A DNA stretch of 64,000 bases from Rallus limicola. Lineage: Eukaryota; Chordata; Aves; Gruiformes; Rallidae. Where the stretch lies: NCBI GenBank assembly GCA_022605955.1, contig JAKCOZ010000001.1, positions 75,832,520 through 75,896,519 of the forward strand. The letters are read 5' to 3'. Under the pieces are notes generated by a model. That model was given only the letters and a program-made list of their open reading frames with translations, was not told the DNA's origin and ran no database searches. A program made the position numbers and the translations under genes. Positions 49,518-62,125 of this stretch are shown here, piece after piece (position 1 is the first letter of the stretch; each line of letters begins with the position of its first letter).

Positions 49518-49852
49518 TTCATAGACTAACAGATTTGGGTTGGAATGGACCTCAAAGACCATCTAGTTCCAACCCCCCTGCCATGGGCAGGGACACTGTC
49601 ACTAGACCTGGCTGCCCAAGGCCCCATCCAGCCTGGCCTTGAACTCCTCCAGGGATGCAGCTTCTACAGCATCTATGGGCAATCTGTGCCAGTGCCTCAC
49701 CATCCTGATAGTGAAGAGTATCTTCCTAACATCTAATCTAAATTTACCCTCTATCAGTTTAAAGCCATTACCCCTTATCCTAACGCTGCATTCCCTAAAA
49801 AAGCGTCCCTCTCCATCTTTCCTGTATGCCCCTTCAGGTACTGGAAAGAATT
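49518..49852 (-). mobile_element. CR1 LINE 3' fragment, about 335 bp
   Basis: Starting at ATTCATAGACTAACAG the + strand runs TTTGGGTTGGAATGGACCTC, CCATCTAGTTCCAACCCCCC, CATGGGCAGGGACACTGTCA, CCATCCAGCCTGGCCTTGAA, CTTCCTAACATCTAATCTAA, TTTAAAGCCATTACCCCTTA and AAGCGTCCCTCTCCATCTTT, all reversed CR1 3' UTR landmarks. It is better preserved than the 19.3-kb copy and is non-coding. Confidence 0.95.
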
Positions 49853-52800
49853 AATTGAAATTGTCTCTGATTGCAAAATTGACAAAGTTTTTACTTCAGA
49901 ATGATCTCATACACATTAATACTACAGGCAAAAATAATCTCTAGGACCCATAACATTAGTATTATTAATATTAATAGTAAAATAAAAATAGTCAACATCA
50001 TGTACTTAATAGTGCCATAAACTGGACTAATACCTGCTTGAATGGAGCAGTTGTTAGTTTCTAAATTACCAAAGTTGATAAAAATCTCAAGTTAGTACCA
50101 AAAACCAAGACATTGGACATGAAAGGTATAGCAGATTACCCAAATAAACCCAACCCAAAATAAAACCCCCATAATGGCACATGTCAGTAACAAGAATATG
50201 GTATATATCACATTTTTATTTTTCTGTACAGAATTGTGGTCTCTGTATCTAAGGCTTTACAGATGCAGATACTGACTTTGATGGAAAATATATATTGCAT
50301 AAATATCCTTGCAATGGTAGTTTCCTAACTTCTAAAGACATATAAATTGACTCTCAGAGGACATACATCAATGTAAACACAAATAATCATGATAAAGTTC
50401 AACAAAAAAAGATCCAAAGCAAACCTTTCTCACTTGGCCATGTCCTTGCAGCTTATGATGGTAAAAACAACCACCTCTACCAAGGCTGCACAAAATGCTA
50501 ATGTTACTTAGATTATTCAAGTATTAATCTGTGCCACTTTTCAGCAAAAAAACACCCCCCCAAAAAACAACCCTGCTTCTTCAATGTGTCACTTTATCTT
50601 TAGGTGAACAGGAGCCATCCTGCATTGGATAAAAGACAGGTCTCATCGGGCCCCTGAAAACCTTTTCTATTACAGAACCAGCAGAACAGCACATGACAGT
50701 TCTGTTTTGAGGAGGAGTTCATCAAACCACCACTTTGCTCCTCTGCTGCCAACAAAGGCACTGTAACCAAGGATGGGAAATGAACTACCACTTGTTTTGT
50801 TATATCTGCTCAGCTCTTCAGAAATATTACCATACTTTACATAGGTGCACCCATTTTGTCTAAAATATGAAAGCCACTCTTTTTAGTTGAAAATTGTAAA
50901 ACTTCATTGTTTCACAGTTCATCTGTGAAACATGTTAAGTCTCTGCTTGCCGAAACAAAAGCTTGAGCATACAGTCTTTTTATAAGGAGAGAGAGTTACT
51001 GGAAGTCAGTACAGACACTTTGCACAGCCTAACGCTTCCTGAACTTGAACTTTCTTCATTCCAATGGAAAGTAAAAGACCTTCAAGCTTTTCTGTATGAC
51101 CAGGCAATTTTTCTGAGGACCATTCACAGCTCTTCAAGTCTTATTTTTCTTAATACAGGGTATGTTCTATCAGCGGCACCTTCATCTCTGACAACTTTCT
51201 TATTACAGCTTTTGCTTTCTAATCCAAAGGCCTTGGAATATGCCTAATAGCTAAACTCATGCTATACCTTTCAATCTAAATAGCAATGACTTCCATTAAG
51301 GAGCTCTGACAAGCTTCAAAGTCCTTCTAACTGAATTTTAGGCCATCTAAACTTTGTCAACTTGTTTATGCAACCAGACAACTTTTCCTATAACTTATTT
51401 TTTCTTTTGTAAAGCACCAATAAATCTAAAGCTACTACAATTAAAAAAAAAAAAAAAAAGCAAACCACAAACAAACCAAAAGTTTTGAAACATTTCAGGT
51501 AAAAACAGATTTGTTTATTTCTTTTGAATGCATAGGCCAACAAGCCTTATTCTGGCTGCAAACATATTATTAAAAGAGGGAAGATAACCCAATACTCTTG
51601 GTTATCTAGAAGAGACCAAATCTGAAGTGAAACAGGAAGACAAAGCCACTAGTCTCTCCTCTGCCCCCAAGCTCTGTTTGCTCTGTCTTTAGTCAAGAGG
51701 CTTACTCACAGGGTCTACGGTACAGATAAGGTTATGGAATAAAAATTAAAGATTATGATCTTCACAGTTTAGAACATGGAACGTGAAATGACAGATCTAG
51801 TTGATGTATACCAGTTGTTTGCAAAGTAGATACAACTTTTGAGGGAAAACAGTGGGGAAAAAAAAGCAGGTGGAGGTTGCATCACATTGAGACACTCTCC
51901 TGAAATCTTCAGTGACAACAAAGTGTCTTTAATAAAAAAACCCCAAACAAACCACCACACAAATCGATAACCTGCCTTTTGCCCCTCTTTTTTGGGGTTT
52001 CTGTTTTAAATTTTACTTTTGTTTTTTCAAACATCTCAGGCTTGAAAAGCATTTGTCTGCTACAAAAATAAAAATGTCCCCAGGAGCTCTAATTGGATTT
52101 TTTTATAATGGGTTTTATTTACTTTAAAGTGCAAGACAACATCAGTATTGGCACACCCTGCTTGACATATGACTCAGTCAAGGACATGAAAACTCTTCTG
52201 TCACCCATATCATCTGCTCATGTTCCTGCTACTGCCTCAAAATAAACACCAACAAGGATAATTTCAACAGAAGACCCCTGGAATTTAAAAAAAAAAAAAA
52301 TTTGAATTTTTCAGTGTCTTTCTTTGTCCCAGTAAAATTTAAACTTTTTGTCCATAGTGCAGTTTAAAGAAAGAAAGGCTTATAGGTGTTGACATGGACT
52401 GAAAATTTAACCTCATGCTCAATCCTATATCTGGGAGATGCTGTCCTGACACTAACAGTCACTGACTAGAAATATCTCATCTCTCCAAAAGGATACTCCT
52501 CTCTGTTCTGCCTTCCAATAGTTAACATGTAGTCCATGGGTAGTCCTTAATGGCTTGATAGAACCAGGGAAGGCTGTTTGCCTCCATGTTATGGTCAGAT
52601 CAGGAGCAAAATTGAAAAGATGTCTTTCTATCTTTCACATCTGCATGCACTCACGCACTGTTTTTTTTAAGCTTTTCATCATATGTGAAAAAAACACTGA
52701 AACTAAAAAAGAATCTAGCTGTACTATCACCTTGGATATTGCTTATAGAGGTGCTAAACATAGCAGGGTCACCCACCATATCCACAGTTTCATCAGAAAC

Positions 52801-52880
52801 TGCTGTTTGTCAGTTAGTGGTGTTCCACTACTAATGTTAACGTGTCAACTCAATTGCTTCTAGCAGTGTCTGAAATAAAT
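49853..52880. other. Intergenic DNA, nothing recognised
   Basis: AT-rich with poly(A) tracts near 51440-51457 and 52287-52300. A 94-codon frame at 50963-51247 shows no domain. Confidence 0.55.
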
Positions 52881-52881
52881 C

Positions 52882-53199
52882 CTAATGCTGCCAGATTAGC
52901 AGCAACTTCAGCAGCACCACTACCCAAGAAACCCGAATGGGCAGTAGCTGGTGTGTTGTGTGCTGCCTCTCACGCCTTGCCCCAGGCTCCCTCCTCACCA
53001 TCGCTGCAGACTTTGTAGGCTTGATAGGACTCATGTGACTTGACTTGATATTTTCCTCAGTTTTTCCTCTGGCAGAAGCATGTAACATAGTAGGCATAAA
53101 GTTTGGTTTGGTCCCCTTGGCTTTCAAAACTCTGCTCTCCACAGTCTCTGCCTGTGGCACTCTCAGTCGCACAGGATTGAGTTTGTGGAAAAAGCGAAG
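52882..53199 (-). pseudogene. Coding-like patch, unidentified (- strand)
   Basis: The - strand is open from 53199 down to a stop at 52882. The middle part has a charged, protein-like composition (PVRLRVPQAETVESRVLKAK, then KPNFMPTMLHASARGKTEEN, then SPIKPTKSAAMVRREPG). No family was identified. The first in-frame start is not ATG, and the last 25 codons look non-coding. It may be a decayed exon or retrocopy, or chance. Confidence 0.2.
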
Positions 53200-53341
53200 C
53201 TAACTATGGATCATTGAAAGGTAGACTTGCTGTAATCCCAAAGAAAGCAGAAGATGTCAATACCATCCATCTTAATGGCTTACGTGTTTCTCATAGCACA
53301 GCTGCCAAGCAGATAGCTTAGGGGGAGGAAAATGAATTTAA

Positions 53342-53617
53342 TGGGACAAAAAGACAGAGACTGTGCTCCCTGAGACGCTTTCAGAAGAGAAGCCAGCATG
53401 GGACAGCAAGGGCAGTCCTTGGTGTGCCATAAGACTGAAGGAAACATTCATTGAAGGTGAAAATAAAAACAGTTTATTTGCATAAGGAGAGGTGAAAAAT
53501 CCATTTTTCACAGAAGAGAAACAGCTGAAAGAAAGGGAAGAGCAGAAGAGGAGAAAAGAAAACCTGGAGGACACACTAAAAACTACAGCATTTGGAAGTC
53601 TATTCTTCATGAAGTAA
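53342..53617 (+). pseudogene. Coding-like patch, unidentified (+ strand), one internal stop
   Basis: One frame runs for 47 codons, meets a TAA at 53483-53485, then runs 43 more to TAA at 53615. Both halves look protein-like (WDKKTETVLPETLSEEKPAW; then EEKQLKEREEQKRRKENLED, a charged helix). The opposite strand gives a Ser/Phe/Leu-rich shadow, the usual sign that the + strand was coding. The stretch just upstream (about 53212-53318) is also protein-like but in another frame, which implies a frameshift. No family was recognised. It lies head to head with the - strand patch at 52882-53199. Confidence 0.25.
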
Positions 53618-54344
53618 TGGAATTGGTAGAAAATATATTACCTTACTGCTGCCCCCATAAAGCTGTTATAATACAGAAAAGAATAGAAGGATAGCTGGTT
53701 TTTTTCATCCCACAAATTTAATTTTCATTAAGCACAATCTCACTAAAATAACTAAAACGTCAGAAACTATTAAACAAACTGAAGTCTGCGGAGTTCAGAG
53801 GAAGAATCATACCAGAAATCTGTGGACATAGAAAAGGAATGGATAACTTTGTTAACATAATGATGTTTTCAAGCTACCTATTTAGGGGGATAACTGCATC
53901 CCTGCAACATTAGGTTTGATGAATTAAAATGAAAAAGAAGCCAGGAAGCAATGTAGTCAACCCAAATTCATGGTGGTGAAACATTTGTAGTAGGAGAAAA
54001 CTCTCATTAATATCTGCGTATTAACAGTCCTGATTAAGCCACAGTAAACTTGGGCCTGTCCTTTCTGAAGGGCTGTGAAGCTCAGCATTACTACATGTTC
54101 TTGCTTTTAGATACCTATACACATGCACACTGAACACTTTAGCCTGCACAGAGAACTTACAAAACAAAGAAGACTTACAAGTCTGAAGTCCTCCCACAGG
54201 AACCAATGACCCTGAGGGTTTTTTGGTCCTCTCTCCCCACAAACAGCAAATGCCATTATGAAAAGACTAGAACAATTCAGATGGCACAGTTCATCCATAG
54301 GGTGTATTAGGATTAGCTATCAAGCAACCCTTAGTTACTGTCAC

Positions 54345-54470
54345 CACAAGTGCTGTGAAGAAAACGAACCCCACACTGGAGCAGGGGAAGAACATGAGGA
54401 ATCCTCCTCCTGAAGAAGAAGTAGCTGCAGAGACAATGTGTGATGAACTGAAGGCCTGGAGATGCTTTCT
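54345..54470 (+). mobile_element. Fragment resembling an avian LTR-type repeat
   Basis: CCCACACTGGAGCAGGGGAA, ATGAGGAATCCTCCTCCTGA, AGAAGAAGTAGCTGCAGAG and AATGTGTGATGAACTGAAGG resemble, in order, a widespread avian endogenous retroviral (ERVL-type) sequence containing GGAGCAGGGAAAG, GAGGAGTCCTCCCCCTGAGG and AACGTGTGATGAACTGACC. I recall this from other bird genomes and could not check it. The ends are unclear and no LTR termini or duplication were found. Confidence 0.4.
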
Positions 54471-54724
54471 GCAGATAAAAAACAAGATTTGTAGCTGTGG
54501 AATGGGATCATCCAGGAAATCCTTCATTCTAGTGAGTACAAGGAGCTCCAAGTTCCCAGCAACTTAAATAATGTAAAGAGAAATATTGCTCCTGGAAAGC
54601 ACACCCATACAGATCTGCAGAATCTAGTTTCTATTCCAGATCAAGACATTGCCAAATATTTTCAGTTTTAGAGTAATTAATTAATGGCCAGTTTGGGGGG
54701 CTTTGACTTTTGATTCCTTCCTAG

Positions 54725-54926
54725 GAATGGCACAGAGGCAGAAGCTGTGTGACAAGGATGCTTTTCACATCACATCTCATCCACTGTGGTATAGACAGAA
54801 GTGAGGTCCCATTTCATCCTGCTCTGCTGAGGATGAACCTGGACAGCCAGTACATCAGCAGCACCTACTGCATGTTGCTGGTGGCACTGGATCAGAAAAA
54901 TAAGCTACATGACAAGCTAAGGCAAG
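54725..54926 (+). other. Possible exon flanked by consensus splice sites
   Basis: A polypyrimidine tract and CTAG acceptor (54711-54724) precede, and CAAG|GTAAGC follows. The 202-nt interval is open throughout in one frame (67 codons, including RMNLDSQYISSTYCMLLVAL). No protein family was recognised. It could be an exon of an unknown or non-coding transcript, part of an old retroelement next to the LTR-like fragment, or chance. Confidence 0.2.
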
Positions 54927-54929
54927 GTA

Positions 54930-57900
54930 AGCTTTGTAAATCTGTGCCTTAGAAAAGAGAGAATTACCTGGAAATGCTTTTGGTATCATCCAAACTTTTA
55001 TAGATGCAACACGTATAGAACTGGCAGCAGAGATATACAGTATGAATTAGAAATGAGACATGATTATTCACATCAAATAATACCAGGTAAGTCACTCCAA
55101 ATTGGATCTCTGAAGTTCAGGGCATCAGGAAACTGATGATTTTTGTTTAGGCCTTTGTTATGACTCAGAAGTTCACATGAGAAATATGTGTGTTACTATT
55201 GCTAAAAAGAATGCCGCAGGAAGCTTGGAATTGGAATTGATCTGTCACTCAGAGTACTGATTTGTTTTTAGCTTGTAATGAAAATTAAATTAAATTAAAA
55301 TGTTCATAAGAAGTTTTCAAAGATATTTAGCTCAGTTACAGAATATCCTTTCAATTGAGGTAATCTCACCATAGATTTTGACTTCTGCAGAAAATAATAT
55401 TCAGGAACAAAAAAAAAAAAGTATTCTCAAAACAAAGAAGTGTGCATTTTTACTTCATTTGACTGAACATATCTGAATTTCCTAAACACTGACCTATTTC
55501 CAGGAAACATTACAGTTTGAAAATGATGAGCATTTTCCAGCAATAACTGTTTTCCTGAAAATTTCTCTCCTCCCCAATTGCCAACTCCATAGTCTTTTTA
55601 TCATTGAGAAGTTATCTTCTTAATCCAATTTAGCCCTGAATCACAAGAATAGCGGTCAATTCATAATCCCATTGATGAATGTAAGATTTTTCAAGCTCAT
55701 ACTTCCCAAAAAGCAAGGTAAAATGGTCAGTGCTTAAATATTGTAATAGAGAGATTTTGTATTGAATGACAGTTACTCTCTCTTTATGATCCTGGCACGG
55801 GAGAAAAAGCACTGAACTGATTATATTTCTTGTTTTAAATATTCATGTGACAATGTTGAAGAGAGAAATGAATATCAGAATGAAAAAATGACAAGAAAAA
55901 AATGTCTACCAGGAATCCCTAGACATTTATCACAGGCCTAGAGGATACAAACCAATCAACTTCTAAAATGTACTCTTTGATCGAGATGCCCAGTTAAAGC
56001 CTACATTATTAATATATAACTCTGTTTAAAAAGTCTATTAATCAACCAGGGATGAATGATTAAGTAGATAAATCACTAGCCTTTGACCTGACAGACAACT
56101 TTCACAAATCTCCTGTGAATTCAATTCATAAAAAGAAAGAGAAAAAAAAAAAAAAAAAAAAGAAACAAAAATACTACTTCGACATTCATATAAATTATCT
56201 GAAAACAATAGTTCTCAATGTTTCTCTTCTGTGTCATTAAATAATTTCCATTTGCATGCAAAACCATCTCCATGATATAATTTCTAGGCTGATAGCTTGC
56301 TACAGGACGGGGTATGATCGATAAAGGATGTGCTCATTGTGTTTTATCTAATAATAACTTTAACAAAAAACCCAACCAAATTGTTCTTTTACTGCTTCTC
56401 CACCTTGGTCTTTCTTCTCCAGGCCTTTAGAAAGAGGAATGAAAGAGGCCTGACCATGAAAATAGCTCTGTACACAGAAACTCTTATTTTGGTGGGATCC
56501 ATCATGGGGAAACAGACAAACTTGAACATGTCTTAAGACCTGAAGATCCTAAAAGAGTTCAACACTAAACTCAGTCACACGCTGCTACCCTCCATGAGCA
56601 GCAAAACAATACAGATTCCTGTGAAGCAAGTATTAAAGTTAGTAACATACTGAATATATAGCTCTTTTTAATGGCTAGCAGATTCAAGGTATTTCATACT
56701 CTATTAATAATGCTTTTTTTAGGTTTGGGGTACTTCTTTTAAACATGCATCAGATTTTTCCAGTGAAAAATCAGTATTTATGGTACCTATTTACACTGGC
56801 AGTAGAGACAGGAAGGAGGGCAGAAATTCTGGTGGTCAAGAAGTGCTCTGTGCCATTTAGCATCACATGGGAGAACCTGTAGCTGTAACCCAGGATATTA
56901 CAGTCTCCTCTTTTTCTCACTGTTGAGGTAAGTGATATTTTTTTCGTACTAAATTACACAGTAACACTAGCTTTATCTTCTCTCTCATTGAGTGCTGAAT
57001 TTATATGGATGTACAGCAATTATGGGCTTAATGTAGAAATTCCTGATGATTGAGGCTCTGTATCTATGCTATCCTAGGAGTTAGTTTAGATCACACAATG
57101 ATTTTTCTGTTTTGAAATGTCTGTAATAAACACCCTTGGCAATCGTTTGGCTTACCAGCAATACTTACAAAGCAATGGAATTTCCCAAATACATCTCACA
57201 CCCCAGGTCACTGTAGTATAGCGTGGTGGTTCACATGCACATTTGTCCTTTAATAGAAAGGTTTGTCTGGAGGACATTCAACATCCTACTTAATTTGTAA
57301 AGTAAATTCCTAAATATTAATAACACAAAAAAGAAAGTCTCCACTGATGCAATCATATCTTGCATAGTAAATATATTAGCGTAACCAGCTTTCTAGATGG
57401 AGGTTGATTGGAAATTAATAATCAATTTTGTTGATGAGGAGGAAAAAAAAAGATATTATCTACCTCACACTACCTCCCTAGGTGAATGGATCCTGAGGGG
57501 AAAACAACATGAAGTATTTGTTATTAAAGTAAGCAATGGTGTCCCTAGACACATACAGGATGAGCTGTTTTAAATGCTTGTGATCAGCTATTAAACCAGA
57601 ATTTTTTATTGCTATACTGTTCTTTGGTTTAGGATGGTATGGTCAACTTACTCCCTTTTAAAAAAATTGAAAATAATAGGATCATTTGATAGCAATACAA
57701 CTTTTCCAGTGACATAACTAGTATTGCTCTCTACTCCAGCATCAGACCTCTTCTCTACTCACTTTAGTATCAGAAAAGTGTCATTTTTCTGATTCCAAAA
57801 AGGAGGCTATATTGATTTCTGTTCCTAGTGTTGTGATACTAATGAATTGCCAATCCCATTTAAATATCCTGGAAATTCCAGCAGGGGTGACTGGAAAGTT

Positions 57901-60900
57901 CCCAGTGTTTATAAACCCTTTCATTCACTTTATAGAAGTAGATTGAAATGTCTCTTCTCCCTAGGAATAGTTTGAGGTGGAAGATAAAACAGATAAACCT
58001 CAGTCAAGTCTCTTCCTTTTGTGCAAAAAAATGAATGAATGAAGTCCAGCTCACAGCAAATACTGAGCTCAGGCATTAGTAATAGTTAAAAATAGTATAG
58101 TCATTCCTATTCTTAACTGTAAATCAGATATCTGATGCCTAACTTTGGTATATAACTAAATCACATAGCTGGCACAGGAAATTTTGCAAGACACTGCACA
58201 GACAGTGTATCGGGCCTTTCTTAGGGAATACCCCACAGGACTGACCTGATCAGAATTGGGTGGTCACACGGAGTGCCATAATATTCAAGCCCTGATATGA
58301 AACACCTGCTGGAATCTACACCTCTCACATTGCATCCTCAAGCAACCTTCAGCTTTTTGTGTGTTCATTTCAGTACAGTAGGACAAGAAATTAGACGCTT
58401 GATATGTAATCACCAGTTTCCGTAGAGGTACTCAGCTAGGATTCAGCACTGACTCCAGTGTATTGCTGTGACAATTCTCTCCTGACATTGGATATATAGT
58501 AACAGAATCAGTTACTGACGCTAATGAATAAGTACTGCTTAATTCTATAATGCCACATGTCACGATGTGCTATAAATAATATCTGGCAATAGGTTATGTT
58601 ATGGTCAGAAAGGCTGAAAGTCAATGCCGCATCCGCCATTCAGGTGGGGGATTTTAATGGCATGCGTGAGGAAGAATAAGGATGGTAGCCATCCTGAGGT
58701 GAGTCATTTCCTCCTCCCAGAGATCTCAGCTAAGGTGCTGAGATGAGGAAGATAAATAGGCAAGAAGGTTTTACAGACCTTGCCCACATTTAGGATAATG
58801 GACACATTTTTTTTCAGATGTGAAGAAAGAGAAGTGGAGTTCCCATAACCTTCACCTAATGAGGTTGGTCACAGAGAATGGAATTCACATGAAGGGGCAG
58901 CAGAACATTGCACACTGTCCATGAAAACTCCAGATTAGCCAAGGCCAAATCAATTTCCTTTGCATTCTTCATCTCATGAGCTAGAACTGAACTATTAACT
59001 GAATGGATAACATCATTAAGTTTTCACAGGCTAGTTTTTACAGAGAACTGACAATTGGGAAGCGCAAGAGGTAGAGCATGTCTACTATTGTCAGATGACC
59101 AAATGCAGAGGGAGAAAATGAAACAGCCTCAAATCACTGAACTACTTTTGCCTAGACACTTGTCTGGGGTTCAGTGCCTCTGGGTCATGCAAGTTCCCAA
59201 TGCTTATTTATAACACTTTATAAAGCAAGTGCTCACTGACCACATTAGATTCATAGTGATGAATCTTTAACAAAAAAGTTTTCAAAGATATAAAACGTCT
59301 AGAAGGGGTGTTGAGAGGCAGTTATGGTTGAAAGAAAAGGAGAGAAACTTTAGTAAATGTCAATCCTCAATGTTATCTGTAATTTTTCACAATATGATGC
59401 CTATTGAATTGAGGGATATTTTTGCTAGTCTCAAACAAACCTCCCTTAATTTATGGGGAAAAAATTATATGCCTGACTGAAAACAGTCTATGGTCCATCA
59501 CAAAACTTGGAAATCGTACATCCTCATAACCAGTACAGCTCTCTGACTGGATGTTGTCTCTGTAAAAAGCCAAAGTAAATTCTTGCTTAAATATCCCTCC
59601 ACATTCCAGACAGCTTCATATCCAAACTAATTTTTTGACCTTTACAGATTGGGTTTACCTTTGTTGAACATCCAGCTCTATTGCCGCACTGCATTGTTTG
59701 GTAATAGCAATATTACCTCAATGTTTAGGAACATTTGTAATATCCATAAGATGCATCTGTCATGAGCAGACCTACTGACAAAGCCACAAGGTGGGATGAT
59801 ACAGTTGATAGGGTTCACTCCCACTTAGACAGCAGATAGATTCAGTTGAGGGCTGAATGTAAACCATGAACCTTACTCCAAACCTCTTGTTACAGCTAGA
59901 GAAATACTCCTTCTTTATCTATTACCCCTTATTAGCTCAGTCTGATCTCTGAACTTGTTTATCTACAGGAAGATGCGATGCTTTCTGATCATCACCTATC
60001 AACTGTGATAAGTAATCATCACAATTCAATAAAGAGGGAAGATATCTGCTTTTGGTATAGAAGGAAGTCCACACGAAGGGAGGGGAATTAGAGACCAATG
60101 CAGAAATTCCCGTGGTGGTTTTGAGGAAGGCTGAGCTGAGAGAAATTTTTTTTGATACACACTGGTCTGGGGACATGCTGAGTGGCTTTCCTTCATGTTT
60201 TGGCTACCTAGGTTATTTGCTTACTCTCTTAGTTTATGAGAGACATTTCTTGAGAAACGAGTAAGTAGGTAAACGTTTTGTAAAGAGTGCATACAATATT
60301 CAGAATTCACAAATGCCAAGAGAGGCTAAAAGACAAAATCCTATATTCTTTAACCATCAAAAATTCTGAGTATATTCGTAAGCCTCTAGGTAATCTTAAA
60401 AGGTCAACAGACTTGAATTTTTTTTCAGCCTGAAGGGAATAAAAGTTCCAGGGTGTACATTTGTTTGCTTCTTGACCACTGCCAGCTCTTTGAAAGTGCT
60501 AGAACATGAACACCAAATTAAGAATACTTAAGTAAATTAAGAATTGTAAAGTAAAAGTTAAAGTTCTTTACACCTACAGCATGCACAATACTTCTTACAA
60601 ACTGTAACTGGTTATAGGAAAAGCTCAAACCAAAGAAGGTTGGCTCATAATCCAGATTTTTAGCAAGTCAAGAGAGCAAAGAAATTCCAAGATGTGATTT
60701 GAGCTTCTCTTGCTATTAAATGTGTAATTTTTCAAGATTATTCTTCTCACGTCTAAATATCAGTGAAGGCAATATGCTGTACATAAGTAAAGAAAATAAG
60801 CAAATGAAAATCAGTTTATGAACTCTACTCCATGCTTTGATGACACATTTTAAAAGTTATCACTTTATAGTGGAAAAAATAATCCTACTTTGGCAACACA

Positions 60901-61975
60901 TAATATTTTATAAATTTACTGAGCTGTTCTATAGTCTTTGCAAAAGAGTTATAAGGGTCATTTCACTGGCAAGTATAATACAAGACTACTTTAGCACACA
61001 CAGAAACAGTTCCCAATGATTTAGAAAAGAATAGGCATTACTGTGTCAGATCTAATTGAGATTAGAGGGTGGTTAATCAGAACTGCACAGGATTGCTTTG
61101 GAAAAATAAAATTCCTGTTCTGTGACTATTAAGGAAATTTTATGTAACAAGAGCAGTGAGAAGAAGTTCAGGGTTTTGTTTAATGCAATAAAAAGGAACA
61201 CTTTGGAGTACTGTGCACCATTCAAGGCCTGAATTTAACCCTGGTTGTATTTGACCTACTGATCTGGCAAACAGGATTTTTGATTAATTTTATCTACTTT
61301 CACAACTGAAGGGAATTATCCTCTGAGATACTCTGGTAGCCAGCTTCACTTCCGTTTCCATTTCCACTTTTTGTGTTTCTTAGTGTTTTGTTTTTTTTAA
61401 AATCTCCTGGCGAGATGTTAAAATTTATGACCTCTACCTCTCAATTCCAGATTATTTCATTTTAATTTTAAGTGAAAATCTGGCTTGATCATCTTTTACA
61501 CATTTGGTGTTTCTATATTTTCTGCTGAGCATCTTTGCTTCTCTGTCATTCAGCAAACTTTGAACCATGTTTCTTACTTTCAAACTCCTTGATGCATTTG
61601 TGTATTGTTCTTAAATCGTGGTTCCATTTTGCTCAGTAAACCCTTTTATCTGTTCAGGACTGAATATCCCTATTATCTATGCAGTATTTATGTACATCTG
61701 GTTGTTTCAGATACATTGCAACAACAAATTATTCACGTTACAAAAGAAAGCTTAATATAGATACCACTATAAATATTACTGGGTATTGTTTATAGTTACA
61801 GCCCTGGTTTCTATCTAGTTCTGTTGAAAAGAATGAATAGAAATCATATTTAACGCTTCCCTGTGACAGAAGCCTGAAGACTGTATGGTAAAAAATATCT
61901 GTTGCTTGCAGCAGAGCGTTTGTCCTCACTCTGAGTGCTGGTCTGATAAGGCAGGCTTAAATAATCACTTCCCCT
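54930..61975. other. Intergenic DNA, nothing recognised
   Basis: AT-rich, with a 20-nt poly(A) at 56142-56161 and only short open frames. No dispersed repeat was recognised. Confidence 0.55.
56142..56161. repeat. Poly(A), 20 nt
   Basis: Pure A run preceded by an A/G-rich stretch. Confidence 0.9.
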
Positions 61976-61979
61976 CGCC

Positions 61980-62125
61980 TGGTTTTAATTAAAGTGACAG
62001 TAAGTAAACACTGACTAGAAATCGATCAGAATCAATGGCCTTATGGCAAACTGGCAGAGAAAAATCTAGCGCGTCCATCAAGATCAGCCCAAAGAGCCAG
62101 TTTTCAGGCTGTCACGTGGCCTGTG
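61980..62125. promoter_or_regulatory. Motif-dense block, candidate enhancer
   Basis: Within 135 bp there are TTAATTAA (61985), TGACAG (61996), GTAAACA (62004), ATCGAT (62021) and CACGTG (62113), with a GCGCG (62069) in otherwise CpG-poor DNA. These match homeodomain, TALE, forkhead, CUT/ONECUT and E-box consensus sites. The cluster resembles a developmental enhancer, but conservation was not tested. Confidence 0.2.

Noticed and set aside
50963..51247. 94-codon + strand frame
   Set aside because: No domain, non-ATG start, and of a length expected by chance in 64 kb of six-frame translation.
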